Part shown: one piece after another, positions 9,867 to 19,893 of the stretch
Layout of the letters: the number at the start of each line of letters is the position of its first letter
Numbering within the stretch: position 1 is the first letter of the stretch
Assembly (NCBI RefSeq): GCF_036345915.1
Contig: NZ_CP107785.1
Span: 992,001 to 1,056,000, forward strand
DNA length: 64,000 nucleotides
DNA from: Nocardia sp. NBC_00565
GTDB taxonomy: Bacteria; Actinomycetota; Actinomycetes; Mycobacteriales; Mycobacteriaceae
Reading direction: 5' to 3'
Translations under genes and position numbers: made by a program
The notes under the pieces: model-generated
Databases searched by the model: none
Seen by the model: the letters and a program-made list of their open reading frames with translations, nothing else
What the model was told of the DNA's origin: nothing

Positions 9867-12800
9867 GTGGCGGAACGCCTCACTGTGCGCGGAGCTCGGG
9901 AGCACAATCTCAAGGGGATCGACCTCGATCTGCCCCGCGACAGTCTCATCGTGTTCACCGGTCTGTCCGGTTCGGGCAAGTCCAGCCTCGCCTTCGACAC
10001 GATCTTCGCCGAGGGGCAGCGCCGCTATGTGGAGTCGCTGTCGGCGTATGCGCGCCAGTTCCTCGGTCAGATGGACAAGCCCGACGTCGACTTCATCGAG
10101 GGCCTCTCACCCGCGGTCTCGATCGACCAGAAGTCGACCAACCGCAACCCTCGCTCGACCGTCGGCACCATCACCGAGGTCTACGACTACCTGCGTCTGC
10201 TGTACGCGCGCGCCGGTACGCCGCACTGCCCGGTCTGTGGTGAGCTGATCGCCAAGCAGAGCCCGCAGCAGATCGTGGACCAGGTGCTCGCCATGGCGGA
10301 GGGCATCAAGTTCCAGGTGCTCGCGCCGGTGGTGCGTACCCGCAAGGGCGAATTCGTCGATCTGTTCGACCAGTTGAACACCCAGGGCTACTCCCGGGTC
10401 CGGGTCGACGGCGTGGTGTATCCGCTGACCGATCCGCCGAAGCTGAAGAAGCAGGAGAAGCACGACGTCGAGGTCGTGGTGGACCGGCTGCAGGTGAAGC
10501 CGAGTTCCAAACAGCGCCTGACCGATTCGATCGAGACCGCGCTGCGGTTGGCCGACGGCATCGTGGTGCTGGACTTCGTCGACCGCGACGAGCACGCCCA
10601 CGATCGCGAGCGCCGCTTCTCCGAACGACTGGCCTGCCCCAACGGCCATCCCCTCGATATCGAGGACCTCGAGCCGCGTTCGTTCTCGTTCAACTCGCCC
10701 TACGGTGCGTGCCCGGACTGCACCGGTCTCGGCATCCGCAAGGAGGTCGATCCCGATCTGGTGGTGCCGGATCCGGAGCTGAGCCTGGCCGACGGTGCGA
10801 TCGCGCCGTGGTCGCGGGGCCAGACCGCCGAATACTTCACCCGGCTGCTGTCGGGTCTGGCCGAATCCATCGGCTTCTCCATGGATACGCCGTGGCAGGA
10901 CCTGCCGCCCAAGGCACGCAAGGCGGTGCTGGAGGGCAGTTCGGATCAGGTGCACGTCTCCTACACCAACCGGTACGGCCGGAAGCGTTCGTACTACGCC
11001 GATTTCGAGGGCGTGATGCCGTTCCTGCAGCGGCGCATGGAGAACACCGAATCCGAGCAGATGAAGGAGCACTACGACGGGTACATGCGTGATGTCCCGT
11101 GCCCGGTTTGCAGCGGTGCTCGGCTGCGTCCCGAAATTCTGGCCGTCACCATTGCCTCGGGCGGTGAGAAGAAGTCCATCGCCGATGTGAGCGAATTGTC
11201 GATCGGTGATTGCTCGGCATTCCTGAATACCTTGACACTGGGGGAGCGGGAGACCGCCATTGCCGGGCAGGTGCTGAAGGAAGTGCAGGCGCGGCTCGGA
11301 TTCCTGTTGGATGTCGGACTGGAGTATCTGAGCCTGTCGCGGGCCGCGGCCACCCTGTCCGGTGGTGAGGCGCAGCGCATCCGGCTGGCGACGCAGATCG
11401 GGTCCGGACTGGTCGGGGTGCTGTACGTGCTCGACGAACCGTCGATCGGTCTGCATCAGCGGGACAACCGGCGGCTCATCGAAACCCTCACGCGGCTGCG
11501 CAATCTCGGCAATACGCTGATCGTGGTCGAACATGACGAGGACACCATTCGGGCCTCGGACTGGGTGGTCGATATCGGTCCGCTGGCGGGTGAGCACGGT
11601 GGTCGGGTGGTGCACAGCGGTCCGTACCAGGAACTGCTGACCGATGCGAATTCGCTGACCGGCGCCTATCTTTCGGGCCGCGAGCGGATCGAGGTGCCGA
11701 TGGTGCGGCGACCGATCAGCAAGAAGCGTCAGCTCACCGTGGTCGGTGCGAACGAGCACAACCTGCGCAATATCGACGTGAGTTTCCCACTCGGCGTGCT
11801 CACCGCGGTCACCGGTGTTTCGGGTTCGGGTAAGTCCACGTTGGTCAACGACATTCTCGCGACCGTGCTGGCGAACAAGCTGAACGGTGCGCGGCAGGTG
11901 CCGGGGCGGCATATGCGGATCAACGGGCTCGATCACCTGGACAAGCTGGTGCAGGTGGATCAGTCGCCGATCGGCCGCACCCCACGCTCGAACCCGGCCA
12001 CCTATACCGGCGTGTTCGACAAGATCCGCACGCTGTTCGCGGCGACCACCGAGGCGAAGGTGCGCGGCTATCAGCCGGGCCGATTCTCGTTCAACGTCAA
12101 GGGCGGTCGCTGCGAAGCCTGCTCCGGCGACGGCACCTTGAAGATCGAGATGAACTTCCTGCCGGATGTGTACGTGCCGTGCGAGGTGTGCCACGGGGCC
12201 CGGTACAACCGGGAGACCCTCGAGGTGCACTACAAGGGCAAGACGATCGCCGAGGTGCTGGATATGTCGATCGAGGAGGCCGCCGAGTTCTTCGAACCGG
12301 TCACCTCGATCCACCGCTACCTGAAGACACTGGTGGACGTCGGGCTCGGGTATGTGCGGCTCGGACAGAGCGCGCCGACACTGTCCGGCGGTGAGGCGCA
12401 ACGCGTGAAGCTGGCGGCCGAACTGCAGAAGCGTTCCACCGGCCGAACCGTCTACATCCTGGACGAGCCGACCACCGGCCTGCACTTCGAGGACATCCGC
12501 AAGTTGCTGCTGGTGATCAACGGGTTGGTCGACAAGGGCAATACGGTCATCGTCATCGAGCACAACCTGGACGTGATCAAGACCTCCGACTGGGTGGTTG
12601 ACATGGGCCCGGAGGGCGGCTCGGGCGGTGGCACGGTGGTAGCCGAGGGAGCTCCGGAAGATGTTGCGACCGTTGGCGAGAGCTACACCGGTCAGTTCCT
12701 GAAGGAAGTACTGGCGCTACCCGCGGCGACCAAGCCGAAGGCTCCCGCCAAAAAGGCGGCGAAGAAGGCACCCGCGAAGAAGGTCGCCACCAAAGCAGCG

Positions 12801-12902
12801 GCGAACAACTCCTCCGCCGCAAAGGCGACAGCAACCAAGATCGCCGCACCCGACCCCGCCGCGGCAAAGCGCGCTTCCCGAAAAGCCGCCGCCCTGCGCT
12901 GA
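9867..12902 (+). CDS. uvrA: Excinuclease ABC subunit A
   Basis: A 1011-residue nucleotide-excision-repair damage sensor. Both ATPase halves are complete: Walker A motifs GLSGSGKSS and GVSGSGKST, two ABC signatures LSGGEAQR, and zinc-binding cysteine pairs (CPVCG, CPDC, CEAC, CEVC). UvrA dimerises, loads UvrB on damaged DNA and leaves. The start is GTG at 9867 in the context of [15 protein letters not shown]. After the conserved end near residue 950 there is a Lys/Ala/Pro-rich tail of about 60 residues with [14 protein letters not shown] repeats, like histone H1 or mycobacterial HupB tails. This may add non-specific DNA binding. Confidence 0.98.
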   Translation: MAERLTVRGAREHNLKGIDLDLPRDSLIVFTGLSGSGKSSLAFDTIFAEGQRRYVESLSAYARQFLGQMDKPDVDFIEGLSPAVSIDQKSTNRNPRSTVGTITEVYDYLRLLYARAGTPHCPVCGELIAKQSPQQIVDQVLAMAEGIKFQVLAPVVRTRKGEFVDLFDQLNTQGYSRVRVDGVVYPLTDPPKLKKQEKHDVEVVVDRLQVKPSSKQRLTDSIETALRLADGIVVLDFVDRDEHAHDRERRFSERLACPNGHPLDIEDLEPRSFSFNSPYGACPDCTGLGIRKEVDPDLVVPDPELSLADGAIAPWSRGQTAEYFTRLLSGLAESIGFSMDTPWQDLPPKARKAVLEGSSDQVHVSYTNRYGRKRSYYADFEGVMPFLQRRMENTESEQMKEHYDGYMRDVPCPVCSGARLRPEILAVTIASGGEKKSIADVSELSIGDCSAFLNTLTLGERETAIAGQVLKEVQARLGFLLDVGLEYLSLSRAAATLSGGEAQRIRLATQIGSGLVGVLYVLDEPSIGLHQRDNRRLIETLTRLRNLGNTLIVVEHDEDTIRASDWVVDIGPLAGEHGGRVVHSGPYQELLTDANSLTGAYLSGRERIEVPMVRRPISKKRQLTVVGANEHNLRNIDVSFPLGVLTAVTGVSGSGKSTLVNDILATVLANKLNGARQVPGRHMRINGLDHLDKLVQVDQSPIGRTPRSNPATYTGVFDKIRTLFAATTEAKVRGYQPGRFSFNVKGGRCEACSGDGTLKIEMNFLPDVYVPCEVCHGARYNRETLEVHYKGKTIAEVLDMSIEEAAEFFEPVTSIHRYLKTLVDVGLGYVRLGQSAPTLSGGEAQRVKLAAELQKRSTGRTVYILDEPTTGLHFEDIRKLLLVINGLVDKGNTVIVIEHNLDVIKTSDWVVDMGPEGGSGGGTVVAEGAPEDVATVGESYTGQFLKEVLALPAATKPKAPAKKAAKKAPAKKVATKAAANNSSAAKATATKIAAPDPAAAKRASRKAAALR

Positions 12903-12919
12903 TCTCGCCCCGGTCGTAC

Positions 12920-12956
12920 ACACCCGCTATGGCGGATTATCCGCTATAGCGGGTGT
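12920..12956. terminator. Long palindrome between convergent uvrA and hydrolase genes
   Basis: Arms ACACCCGCTAT and ATAGCGGGTGT pair perfectly over 11 bp, followed inward by a G-T wobble and a second perfect pair GCGGAT/ATCCGC around a single central T. The result is an almost continuous 37-bp palindrome. It lies between the two convergent stop codons and can form a hairpin on either strand, so it probably acts as a bidirectional terminator. There is no long U tract. Confidence 0.7.
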
Positions 12957-12972
12957 GACGCCGGGACAAGTG

Positions 12973-13680
12973 TCAGCGGTTCGCGATGGTGTGGATCAGC
13001 TCGGCGAGCTCCTTGTACCTGGACCACATCGGCCAATGCCCGGTGGGCAGATCGATGTATTCGGCGTCGATCTCGGCCAACTCGGCGAACAGCGGTTCCT
13101 GTCCCGCGTCGCGGAGTTGTTTGACCAGGTCCGCGGTAATGCTGTTGCAGATCACCGTCGTCGGGATGGTCAGGCGCGCGGGGGAATCACTCAGCCGCAG
13201 GGGAGCGGCGGCGACTCCGGCGGGTTCGGAAACGGCACGCTCGCGGAACCGGGCGAGGGACACCTCGTCCAGTCCGGTGAGGCTATTGCCGTCGGCCTCC
13301 AACTGGTCCCAATCCGGCAGCGCGAGTTCGCGAACGGTCGCGTCGAGTGCGGAATTGAGGATGAAGCCATTCGGTAGCGGCGCGGCGTCGACATAAACGC
13401 CCCGGCTGAAGCGCTCCGGGGCGATATCGGTGGCAAGATAGGCGGCCGCCGCACCGCCGGAGTGTGCGACGACCACCACCGCTTCGTCCGGCGCGATGGC
13501 GTCGAGAATGGCCTGCGCCTGCATCTCGAGGGTCGCGTCCAGCCGGTCGTCATCGGCCGGATCGAGTCCGGGCAGCGTCAGTGCCAGCACATCGTCACCC
13601 CGGCCGCGCAGATCATCCGCGACGTCGTCCCATGCCCACGCGCCGAGCCAGAATCCGGGAATCAGAAGTATCCGTGCCAT
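12973..13680 (-). CDS. Alpha/beta hydrolase (EstC/pyrethroid-esterase-like)
   Basis: The start chosen is MARILLIPGFWLGAWAW, where homology of the fold begins (HG-type oxyanion loop), giving 235 residues. The nucleophile serine is in VVAHSGGAAAAY and the catalytic histidine in LPTGHWPMW near the C-terminus. Members hydrolyse esters or amides in the cytoplasm; the substrate is not evident. An upstream in-frame start would add 16 residues without family similarity. The gene is convergent with uvrA across the palindrome and lies downstream of the monooxygenase on the same strand with a 165-base gap. Confidence 0.85.
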   Translation of the reverse strand: MARILLIPGFWLGAWAWDDVADDLRGRGDDVLALTLPGLDPADDDRLDATLEMQAQAILDAIAPDEAVVVVAHSGGAAAAYLATDIAPERFSRGVYVDAAPLPNGFILNSALDATVRELALPDWDQLEADGNSLTGLDEVSLARFRERAVSEPAGVAAAPLRLSDSPARLTIPTTVICNSITADLVKQLRDAGQEPLFAELAEIDAEYIDLPTGHWPMWSRYKELAELIHTIANR

Positions 13681-13845
13681 TCCGTGAGCATCGCATGCCG
13701 AACCCCGGAAACCGCAAATCCCCAGCATTCTGTCCGGTCATCCAGATATCCACGCGCACAAAGCATTTCGTTGTTCATACTGTGAACTAAAATCTGCCCG
13801 GCGACATTGTTCCGTGATAGCAACTGCTCGTGTCGCGGGCGGCTG

Positions 13846-15387
13846 TCAGGAGTTCGGAGCCGCACCGAACCAACGCGACAGTGCATCCCGCAGTCGGTCC
13901 GCATCGTCACCGGACTCGCCCGCCCAGGCCACATACCCGTCCGGCCGGATCAGGAGCGCGTCGGCGGGGGCTTCGGGACTGGTCGCGATCACCGTGTCGA
14001 TCCGGTCGCGCCAGGGCTCGGCGATGTCGGCGAAGCCGTTGTCGTCGGCGAGTACGAGTAGCACCGGCCGGGCCTGGTGGAGCAGCTCGGTGACGCGCGC
14101 CTGTCGGCCTTCGGTTTCGACGGTGAGTTCAGGGACCAGGCGTCCGGCCAGGGGGTGTGGGTCGCCGAGGTCGTAGTGGAGATCGGAGCCGGCGAGCAGG
14201 TGGGCGATATGGGCGGCGTTGGCCGGGGTTTCGAGTAGTTCGGTGAAGAGTTTGCGCAGGGCGGTGATCTCCGGGCCGGGGGACATCAGGGCGAGTTGGG
14301 ACAGCGAGTGCATCATGACGCGCTCGCCGACCGGGTAGCGCTCGGACTGGTATGTGTCGAGCAATCCCGTTGGCCCCCAACCGTTCACGTGCGCGGCGAG
14401 TTTCCAGCCGAGATTGGCCACGTCCTGTATGCCCAGATTGAGGCCGGGACCGCCCATCGCGGAGTGCACGTGTGCGGCATCGCCGACGAGGAATACGGCG
14501 CCGTCACGATAGCGTTCGGCCTGCCGGGTGTTCTGGCCGATGGTCCGGCGCAGCGCATGTGGGCCCGGACCATGTGGTGGTTGGATCGGTACGTCCACGC
14601 CGAGCACCCGCCGCACGCTGTCGCGCAATTCCGCCACCGTCATCGCCACATCCGCCGACGCGGGTTCGGTGTCGAATTCGGTGGTGGCGATAATCGGTCG
14701 GCCGGGTTCGAGTTCGGCGAAGACGAAGACCCCGCGTTCGAAGCGATTGTGCCCGAACGGAAGTCGGCCGACGCCGGGAATCTCGACGCCACCGTCCGCG
14801 GTGCGCAGCTCCTCCGGCAGGCTCACGTGCGCAATCCGGGTGATCTTGTCCTCGAATGTGCTTCCGGGAAAGTCGATTCCAGCGCGCTTGCGAACCACGC
14901 TCTTGCCGCCGTCCGCCCCGATCAGGAAGGTCGTGTCGATGTCGTAGTCGCCGTCGGGACCGGTTACCGACACCGTGACGCCGCCATCGCGCTGCACCAG
15001 CTCGGTCAGCTCATGCCCCCACCGGATCTCCACCCCCAGCTCGACCGCCCGCTTCTCCAACAGGCGCACCAACTTCGGCTGGGGGAGCATCAGTATGTAC
15101 ATCGGATTGTCCCGCAGTTGCGCGAAGGACATCGGGATGCCGCTGAACGCATAGCCGGGCACGGCTTGCGGCGCGCCGGGCGCGCCGCCGAATTCGTGAT
15201 ACAGACCTCGCATATCGAGGAACCGAATCACCTGGCCGACAAGGCCGTTCGCCTTCGGCTCGGCACTGGGTTCGCTGAGTTTCTCGAGCACGATCGGATG
15301 CACCCCGGCCAGCGCGAGTTCGCAGGCGAGCATGAGACCGTTCGGCCCGGCGCCGGAAATGATGATGTCGACAGAGTTTTCGGGCAT
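13846..15387 (-). CDS. FAD-dependent aromatic-ring monooxygenase (class A)
   Basis: A 513-residue flavoprotein hydroxylase. It has the dinucleotide motif SGAGPNGLMLACELALAG at the N-terminus, the DG motif in LIGADGGKSVVRKRAG near residue 165 and the GD motif VGDAAHVHSAMGGPGLN near residue 300. These are the three marks of PheA/TfdB/PgaE-type NADPH-dependent monooxygenases, which hydroxylate phenolic compounds or inactivate antibiotics such as rifampicin (Rox). The last ~130 residues form a thioredoxin-like domain. The TetR gene lies 42 bases upstream on the same strand, so the enzyme is probably inducible by its substrate. Whether the substrate is a drug or a plant aromatic cannot be told. 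Confidence 0.88.
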   Translation of the reverse strand: MPENSVDIIISGAGPNGLMLACELALAGVHPIVLEKLSEPSAEPKANGLVGQVIRFLDMRGLYHEFGGAPGAPQAVPGYAFSGIPMSFAQLRDNPMYILMLPQPKLVRLLEKRAVELGVEIRWGHELTELVQRDGGVTVSVTGPDGDYDIDTTFLIGADGGKSVVRKRAGIDFPGSTFEDKITRIAHVSLPEELRTADGGVEIPGVGRLPFGHNRFERGVFVFAELEPGRPIIATTEFDTEPASADVAMTVAELRDSVRRVLGVDVPIQPPHGPGPHALRRTIGQNTRQAERYRDGAVFLVGDAAHVHSAMGGPGLNLGIQDVANLGWKLAAHVNGWGPTGLLDTYQSERYPVGERVMMHSLSQLALMSPGPEITALRKLFTELLETPANAAHIAHLLAGSDLHYDLGDPHPLAGRLVPELTVETEGRQARVTELLHQARPVLLVLADDNGFADIAEPWRDRIDTVIATSPEAPADALLIRPDGYVAWAGESGDDADRLRDALSRWFGAAPNS

Positions 15388-15429
15388 GACGAATAGACCC
15401 CTTTATTTCATTGTGTGATTTGTGGAGTG

Positions 15430-16044
15430 TCAGTCGGTCGCGGGTGCCGGGAGTCCGGCGGCCACGCCATCTATGGCCTGCCGCAGGAGTGTGGTGATCA
15501 GCACCGGCGGATCCGCGTGGGTATAGGTTTCGGTCGTGGACTGATAGATGGCGCCGAGCACCCCGGCGACCAGGCGTGGGTACAGGTCGTGCACCGGATC
15601 GGTGCCGGTGCGTTCGGCGATCACTTCGGCCCAGTCGTCGAATATGCCCCTGGACAACGCGATTCGCGTCTCCGGCGCGTCCAGCAGGTCACGGATCATC
15701 GCGAGTTGTTCCGGCCGCGGCGGTGCGAGTCCGGCGCCGTCGGCCTCCAGCGGTTCGACGACGGCCATGCGGATCGAGGTCCACAACGGTTCGTCGGCGG
15801 GTCGGTCGCGCAGTATCGCGAGGCTGCGCTTGACCCGCTCGATCTGCCGGTAGACCAGTGCCTCGTGCTTACCGGTGAAGTAGTTGTTGAAGGTGCGCAC
15901 GGATACGCCCGCGCGGGCGGCGATGTCGTCCCTGGTGACGTTCGCGAGGCCGCGCTCGAACGCCAGCTCCAGCGCGGCATCGCTCAATGCTTTGCGCGTG
16001 TCGAGCTTCTTGCGCTCCCGCAGGCCCAGCTGTTCGTCCGGCAT
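15430..16044 (-). CDS. TetR-family regulator of the adjacent monooxygenase
   Basis: A 204-residue repressor-type protein. The N-terminal helix-turn-helix reads LANVTRDDIAARAGVSVRTFNNYFTGKHEAL; the rest is the all-helical ligand and dimer domain. It is the first gene of an operon with the FAD monooxygenase and most likely represses both until an aromatic ligand binds. A strong terminator for the upstream DUF1844 gene sits about 25 bases before the start, so transcription must begin within that short gap or be read through. No clear operator palindrome was seen there. Confidence 0.88.
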   Translation of the reverse strand: MPDEQLGLRERKKLDTRKALSDAALELAFERGLANVTRDDIAARAGVSVRTFNNYFTGKHEALVYRQIERVKRSLAILRDRPADEPLWTSIRMAVVEPLEADGAGLAPPRPEQLAMIRDLLDAPETRIALSRGIFDDWAEVIAERTGTDPVHDLYPRLVAGVLGAIYQSTTETYTHADPPVLITTLLRQAIDGVAAGLPAPATD

Positions 16045-16066
16045 ACCACTAGTTTAAGCAGAAAAA

Positions 16067-16096
16067 TGCCCACCGGGCAATATTTCCCGGTGGGCA
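16067..16096 (-). terminator. Rho-independent terminator after the DUF1844 gene
   Basis: Perfect 11-bp stem (GCCCACCGGG with CCCGGTGGGC plus one flanking pair) and an 8-base loop. On the minus strand it is followed by ATTTTT, a U tract. It lies 15 bases beyond the DUF1844 stop codon and insulates it from the TetR gene. Confidence 0.9.
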
Positions 16097-16110
16097 AAAT
16101 TTGTGAAGAT

Positions 16111-16452
16111 TCAGTAGACCGGACCGGTGTACTTCTCGCCCGGACCCTTGCCCGGCTCATCCGGATGGGCCGACGATTCGCGGAACGCGCGCTGCAGCGA
16201 CTGCAGACCGTCGCGGTACGGACCGGCATGCGGGCCGAAGTACTCGATGGACGACGTGATCAGACCCGCGAGCGCGGTGATCAGGCGACGGGCCTCATCC
16301 AGATCGCGACGCGGGCTGTTGTCCGGATCCTCGTCGGCGAGTCCGAGCTTCTCGGCCGCCGCGCTCATCAGCATCATCGCGGCGCGGCTGATCACCTCGA
16401 CCGCGGGGATATCGGCCAGCTCGCGGACGTCGGTCGCGTCGGACTCACTCAT
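16111..16452 (-). CDS. DUF1844 family protein
   Basis: A 113-residue acidic protein with the DUF1844 pattern: IPAVEVISRAAMMLMSAAAEKLGL, then LDEARRLITALAGLI. The family is conserved next to infC in actinobacteria and in other phyla; its function is unknown. Two predicted helices with regularly spaced hydrophobic residues suggest a small helical protein that may dimerise. The gene is divergent from infC, with a 379-base region between the starts that carries the infC leader. It ends in the strong terminator just downstream. Confidence 0.9.
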   Translation of the reverse strand: MSESDATDVRELADIPAVEVISRAAMMLMSAAAEKLGLADEDPDNSPRRDLDEARRLITALAGLITSSIEYFGPHAGPYRDGLQSLQRAFRESSAHPDEPGKGPGEKYTGPVY

Positions 16453-16520
16453 GTCAACGAGGATGGCATCGTAGTGGGCGGGCGCGGTCGCCGGGGCGGG
16501 GCGATTCGGCGATAGCGAGT

Positions 16521-16831
16521 GGGAATGTTAGACTTTCCGCTGACGACCGCCCCGGGCTTGCTCGGGGCTGATAAGTGGAGCCCGACTCCCACCGTTGCCG
16601 ACGAGCAATCGTACTGGTTAAACGGTCCGGTCATCCGCCCTTCCGGGGCGGGTTTCTTGTGCGGGGATCTCTCAGGGGATCGCGGACAAGGTCGCCGCGA
16701 GTTCGCTCGTGCGCGAAGGCCGGTCGACTCGGGCCCCGTTGCGGAATACTGCACCGGGGTCTTTGTGTTGAAAAGGGGTTGCCGTTATTGCGTGCGGTCG
16801 TCAGACGACACCGCTTGACCTAGGAGGCCCC
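16521..16831 (+). promoter_or_regulatory. infC operon promoter and long mRNA leader
   Basis: The sequence TGTTAGACT at 16527-16534 fits an actinobacterial -10 (TANNNT); the -35 is weak. About 300 bases of non-coding leader follow before infC. It holds a CCCCG/CGGGG hairpin near 16550, the attenuator-like hairpin at 16635, and AGGAGG at 16822-16827 four bases before the AUC start. A long leader before infC-rpmI-rplT is typical of operons regulated by ribosomal protein L20, although the RNA class is not recognised here. Confidence 0.5.
16635..16657 (+). terminator. Attenuator-like hairpin in the infC leader
   Basis: Stem CCGCCC/GGGCGG with a five-base TTCCG loop, followed at once by GTTTCTT. 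This looks like a rho-independent terminator placed 175 bases before the coding region, so it could cut transcription of the operon conditionally. No competing anti-terminator was proven by eye. Confidence 0.55.
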
Positions 16832-17503
<672 letters not shown>

Positions 17504-17515
17504 TACCGATCAGAA

Positions 17516-17541
17516 ACCGGTGGTCCGCGAGGACCACCGGT
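17516..17541 (+). other. GNRA-capped hairpin between infC and rpmI
   Basis: ACCGGTGGTCC and GGACCACCGGT form a perfect 11-bp stem closed by the tetraloop GCGA, a GNRA loop. It lies 12 bases after the infC stop and 21 bases before rpmI. There is no U tract, so it is more likely an RNA structure for message stability, processing or ribosomal-protein binding than a terminator. Confidence 0.75.
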
Positions 17542-17562
17542 ACGAGACAGATAGAGGAATCC

Positions 17563-17757
17563 ATGCCGAAGATGAAGAGCCACAGCGGCGCCTCGAAGCG
17601 ATTCAAGGTTTCGGGCCGTGGCAAGCTGCTGCGTCAGCAGGCGAACCGTCGCCACCTGCTCGAGCACAAGTCCACTCGCCGGACTCGTCGTCTAGACGGC
17701 ACGGAGGCCGTCGCGTCCGTAGACGTCCCTCGCGTCAAGCGCCTCCTCGGTCTCTGA
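17563..17757 (+). CDS. rpmI: 50S ribosomal protein L35
   Basis: A 64-residue basic protein starting [16 protein letters not shown], the L35 signature, with a typical RTRRL segment and full family length. It is part of the large ribosomal subunit near the peptide exit. It lies between infC and rplT in the universal order. AGAGG precedes the ATG. Confidence 0.98.
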   Translation: MPKMKSHSGASKRFKVSGRGKLLRQQANRRHLLEHKSTRRTRRLDGTEAVASVDVPRVKRLLGL

Positions 17758-17886
17758 GACCGCCGGCGACCACTGATTGGGTCGCTCGAAAAGGCCAGCC
17801 CCGCGCGACCGGGATTCCGGACGCCGACCACCGACAAACATCCGGGCGCCACGCATGCGCCCCCTAGATCGACAAAGGACTGACCC

Positions 17887-18267
17887 ATGGCACGCGTCAA
17901 GAGGGCCGTCAACGCTCAGAAGAAGCGCCGTTCCGTTCTCGAGGCCTCCAAGGGCTACCGCGGCCAGCGCTCGCGGCTGTACCGCAAGGCCAAGGAACAG
18001 CAGCTGCACTCGCTCACCTACGCCTACCGCGACCGCCGGGCGCGCAAGGGTGACTTCCGCAAGCTGTGGATCGCCCGCATCAACGCCGCGGCGCGCCTCA
18101 ACGACATCACCTACAACCGCTTCATCCAGGGCCTGAAGGCCGCCGGTGTCGAGGTGGACCGCAAGATCCTCGCCGAGCTCGCGGTTTCCGACGCCGAGGC
18201 GTTCGCCGGTCTGGTCGCCGTCGCGAAGGCCGCCCTGCCGCAGGACGTCAACGCCCCGGCCGCCTGA
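17887..18267 (+). CDS. rplT: 50S ribosomal protein L20
   Basis: A 126-residue basic protein with [31 protein letters not shown] and [21 protein letters not shown], which define L20. It is needed for early assembly of the 50S subunit, and in other bacteria it represses its own operon by binding the leader RNA. The 129-base spacer after rpmI contains a GGGCGC/GCGCCC hairpin (17844-17862) shortly before the ribosome site. Confidence 0.98.
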   Translation: MARVKRAVNAQKKRRSVLEASKGYRGQRSRLYRKAKEQQLHSLTYAYRDRRARKGDFRKLWIARINAAARLNDITYNRFIQGLKAAGVEVDRKILAELAVSDAEAFAGLVAVAKAALPQDVNAPAA

Positions 18268-18276
18268 GTCCGGTAG

Positions 18277-19098
18277 TTGACCAATCTTTCGGAACGACCC
18301 GTGGATCCGCTCTCCGAGCGCAATCCGCGGGTCGTTTCCGCTGTCAAGCTTCATCGTTCCGTAGCCCGCCGCAAGAACGGACTGTTCCTCGCCGAGGGGG
18401 CGAATTCGGTTGCGGCGGCGCTGGATACGGGGCGGGTGCGGGAGCTGTTCTATTCGACCGGTGCCGCGGTGCGCGAGCACGAGTTGGTCGCCTCGGCCGT
18501 CGGCATGGGGGTGCGGGCCACGCTGGTGAGCGACCGGGCCGCGCAGCACCTCGGTGAAACCGTCACCGCCCCTGGACTTGTCGCGGTGTGTGAGTTGATC
18601 GATGTGCCGCTCGACGAGGTGCTCGGGGCGGGGCCGCGGATGCTGGCCGTGCCGGTCGAGATCGCCGAACCCGGTAATGCGGGCACGCTGATTCGGGTTG
18701 CGGACGCTGTTGGCGTCGATGGGGTGGTGCTGGCGGGGGAGACCGTCGATCCGCACAACGGAAAGTGTGTGCGAGCGAGTGCGGGCAGTCTGTTCCATGT
18801 GCCGATCGCACGAAGTCGGGATGTCGCCGAAACTCTGGATGCCATTGCGGCTGTGGGTATTACGATCCTGGCCACTGCTGCTGACGGCGAGGTCGACCTC
18901 GATGATGCCGACGGCTTGTTCGCCGGACCCGTTGCCTGGCTGTTCGGCAACGAGGCACACGGGTTGGATCCGGCCGTTGCGGACCGCGCGGACCATCGCA
19001 TACGGATTCCGATCCGCGGCCGCGCCGAAAGCTTGAACCTGGCTACCGCGGCGTCGATCTGCCTTTATGCGAACTCTCGTGTTCGCTTTGCGAAGTAG
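18277..19098 (+). CDS. SpoU/TrmH-family 2'-O-ribose RNA methyltransferase
   Basis: A SPOUT-fold methyltransferase of about 273 residues. The N-terminal L30e-like substrate-recognition part (KLHRSVARRKNGLFLAEG) is followed by the three SpoU motifs: VEIAEPGNAGTLIRVADA, AWLFGNEAHGLDP and IPIRGRAESLNLATAASI. It methylates 23S rRNA or tRNA with AdoMet. Its position directly after rplT is conserved in actinobacteria. The TTG at 18277 gives the longest form; GTG at 18301 (start VDPLSERNPRVV) fits relatives better and is equally possible. Confidence 0.9.
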   Translation: MTNLSERPVDPLSERNPRVVSAVKLHRSVARRKNGLFLAEGANSVAAALDTGRVRELFYSTGAAVREHELVASAVGMGVRATLVSDRAAQHLGETVTAPGLVAVCELIDVPLDEVLGAGPRMLAVPVEIAEPGNAGTLIRVADAVGVDGVVLAGETVDPHNGKCVRASAGSLFHVPIARSRDVAETLDAIAAVGITILATAADGEVDLDDADGLFAGPVAWLFGNEAHGLDPAVADRADHRIRIPIRGRAESLNLATAASICLYANSRVRFAK

Positions 19099-19209
19099 AT
19101 CCGGACCAAGTCGGGGTCGCGCACTCTACTGAGCGCCGCGCAGAAGGTGCACCCGCTGTGCGGAGGGCACCGGATATGCGCCAGCGCTGGAGACGCCCGG
19201 CGGGTCGGG

Positions 19210-19830
19210 TCAGTCGCCGTGGGTGCGGAGGTTTTCGAGGAGGTCTTGGGCCCAGGGGGCCTGGATCGCATCGGGGCCGGCCACGCCCATGGCGGTCATG
19301 ACGGTGAGCAGCATGCCGCTGCCGAGGAAGCGGCGCATCTCTTCGGGCGATGCGCCGGTGAGCTCTTGGACCACGCGATAGATGCCGCCGAAGCGCTTGC
19401 GGACGTCCGGGCCGATGGCCGGATCGGAGGACGCGGCGAAGGAGTGCAGCAGCACCAGGAGTAGTTCGCGTTCGTTGAGGAACTTTTGGTAGCCCGCACC
19501 CAGTGCGCGCATCTTTTCGTCCGGCGTCGAGTCGGGTGTGATGCCTTCGGCGGCGGCCGCGCGGAAGATGTCCTCGATGCGGTCGCAGACTTGATGGGTG
19601 GCGTCGAGGAACAGCTGTTGCTTGGTGCCGAAGAGGCGGATCACGTACGGCTGGGATACGCCGGCGCGGCGCGCGATCTCATCGGTTTTCGTTGCGGCGT
19701 AACCGGATTCGGCGAAGGCGGCGACGGCCGCGCACAGCACCTCCTCGCTGCGTTCGGTGGCGGTCATTCGGGTTCGGGGTGAACTCGCCATCGTGCTCCA
19801 CTTCATCGGCTGGTCGCTTGCCATTGACAT
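19210..19830 (-). CDS. TetR-family regulator divergent from an MFS efflux gene
   Basis: A TetR protein of about 206 residues with the helix-turn-helix TKTDEIARRAGVSQPYVIRLFGTKQQLF. The C-terminal ligand domain begins with DATHQVCDRIEDIF. Several in-frame ATG codons occur in the first 22 residues; the one before ASSPRTRM is likely nearer the true start. It is divergent from the drug transporter with a 63-base intergenic region that contains two identical 13-base repeats, so it probably represses both genes. Confidence 0.87.
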   Translation of the reverse strand: MSMASDQPMKWSTMASSPRTRMTATERSEEVLCAAVAAFAESGYAATKTDEIARRAGVSQPYVIRLFGTKQQLFLDATHQVCDRIEDIFRAAAAEGITPDSTPDEKMRALGAGYQKFLNERELLLVLLHSFAASSDPAIGPDVRKRFGGIYRVVQELTGASPEEMRRFLGSGMLLTVMTAMGVAGPDAIQAPWAQDLLENLRTHGD

Positions 19831-19876
19831 GTTATCAGTCGATGCATACTCTTCGGGCAGTTAGTTATCAGTCGAT
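19831..19876. promoter_or_regulatory. Direct-repeat operator between TetR and MFS genes
   Basis: The 13-mer GTTATCAGTCGAT occurs twice in the same orientation, starting at 19831 and 19864. The start-to-start distance of 33 bases is about three helical turns, so both copies face the same side of DNA. They are the only repeats in this short divergent region and are likely TetR binding sites overlapping the promoters. Confidence 0.65.
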
Positions 19877-19893
19877 TACAACAAAGGCTGGAT

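Noticed and set aside
10107..12563. 818-residue minus-strand reading frame antisense to uvrA
   Set aside because: Shadow of uvrA; composition is His/Arg/Gln-rich with no family pattern or ribosome site.
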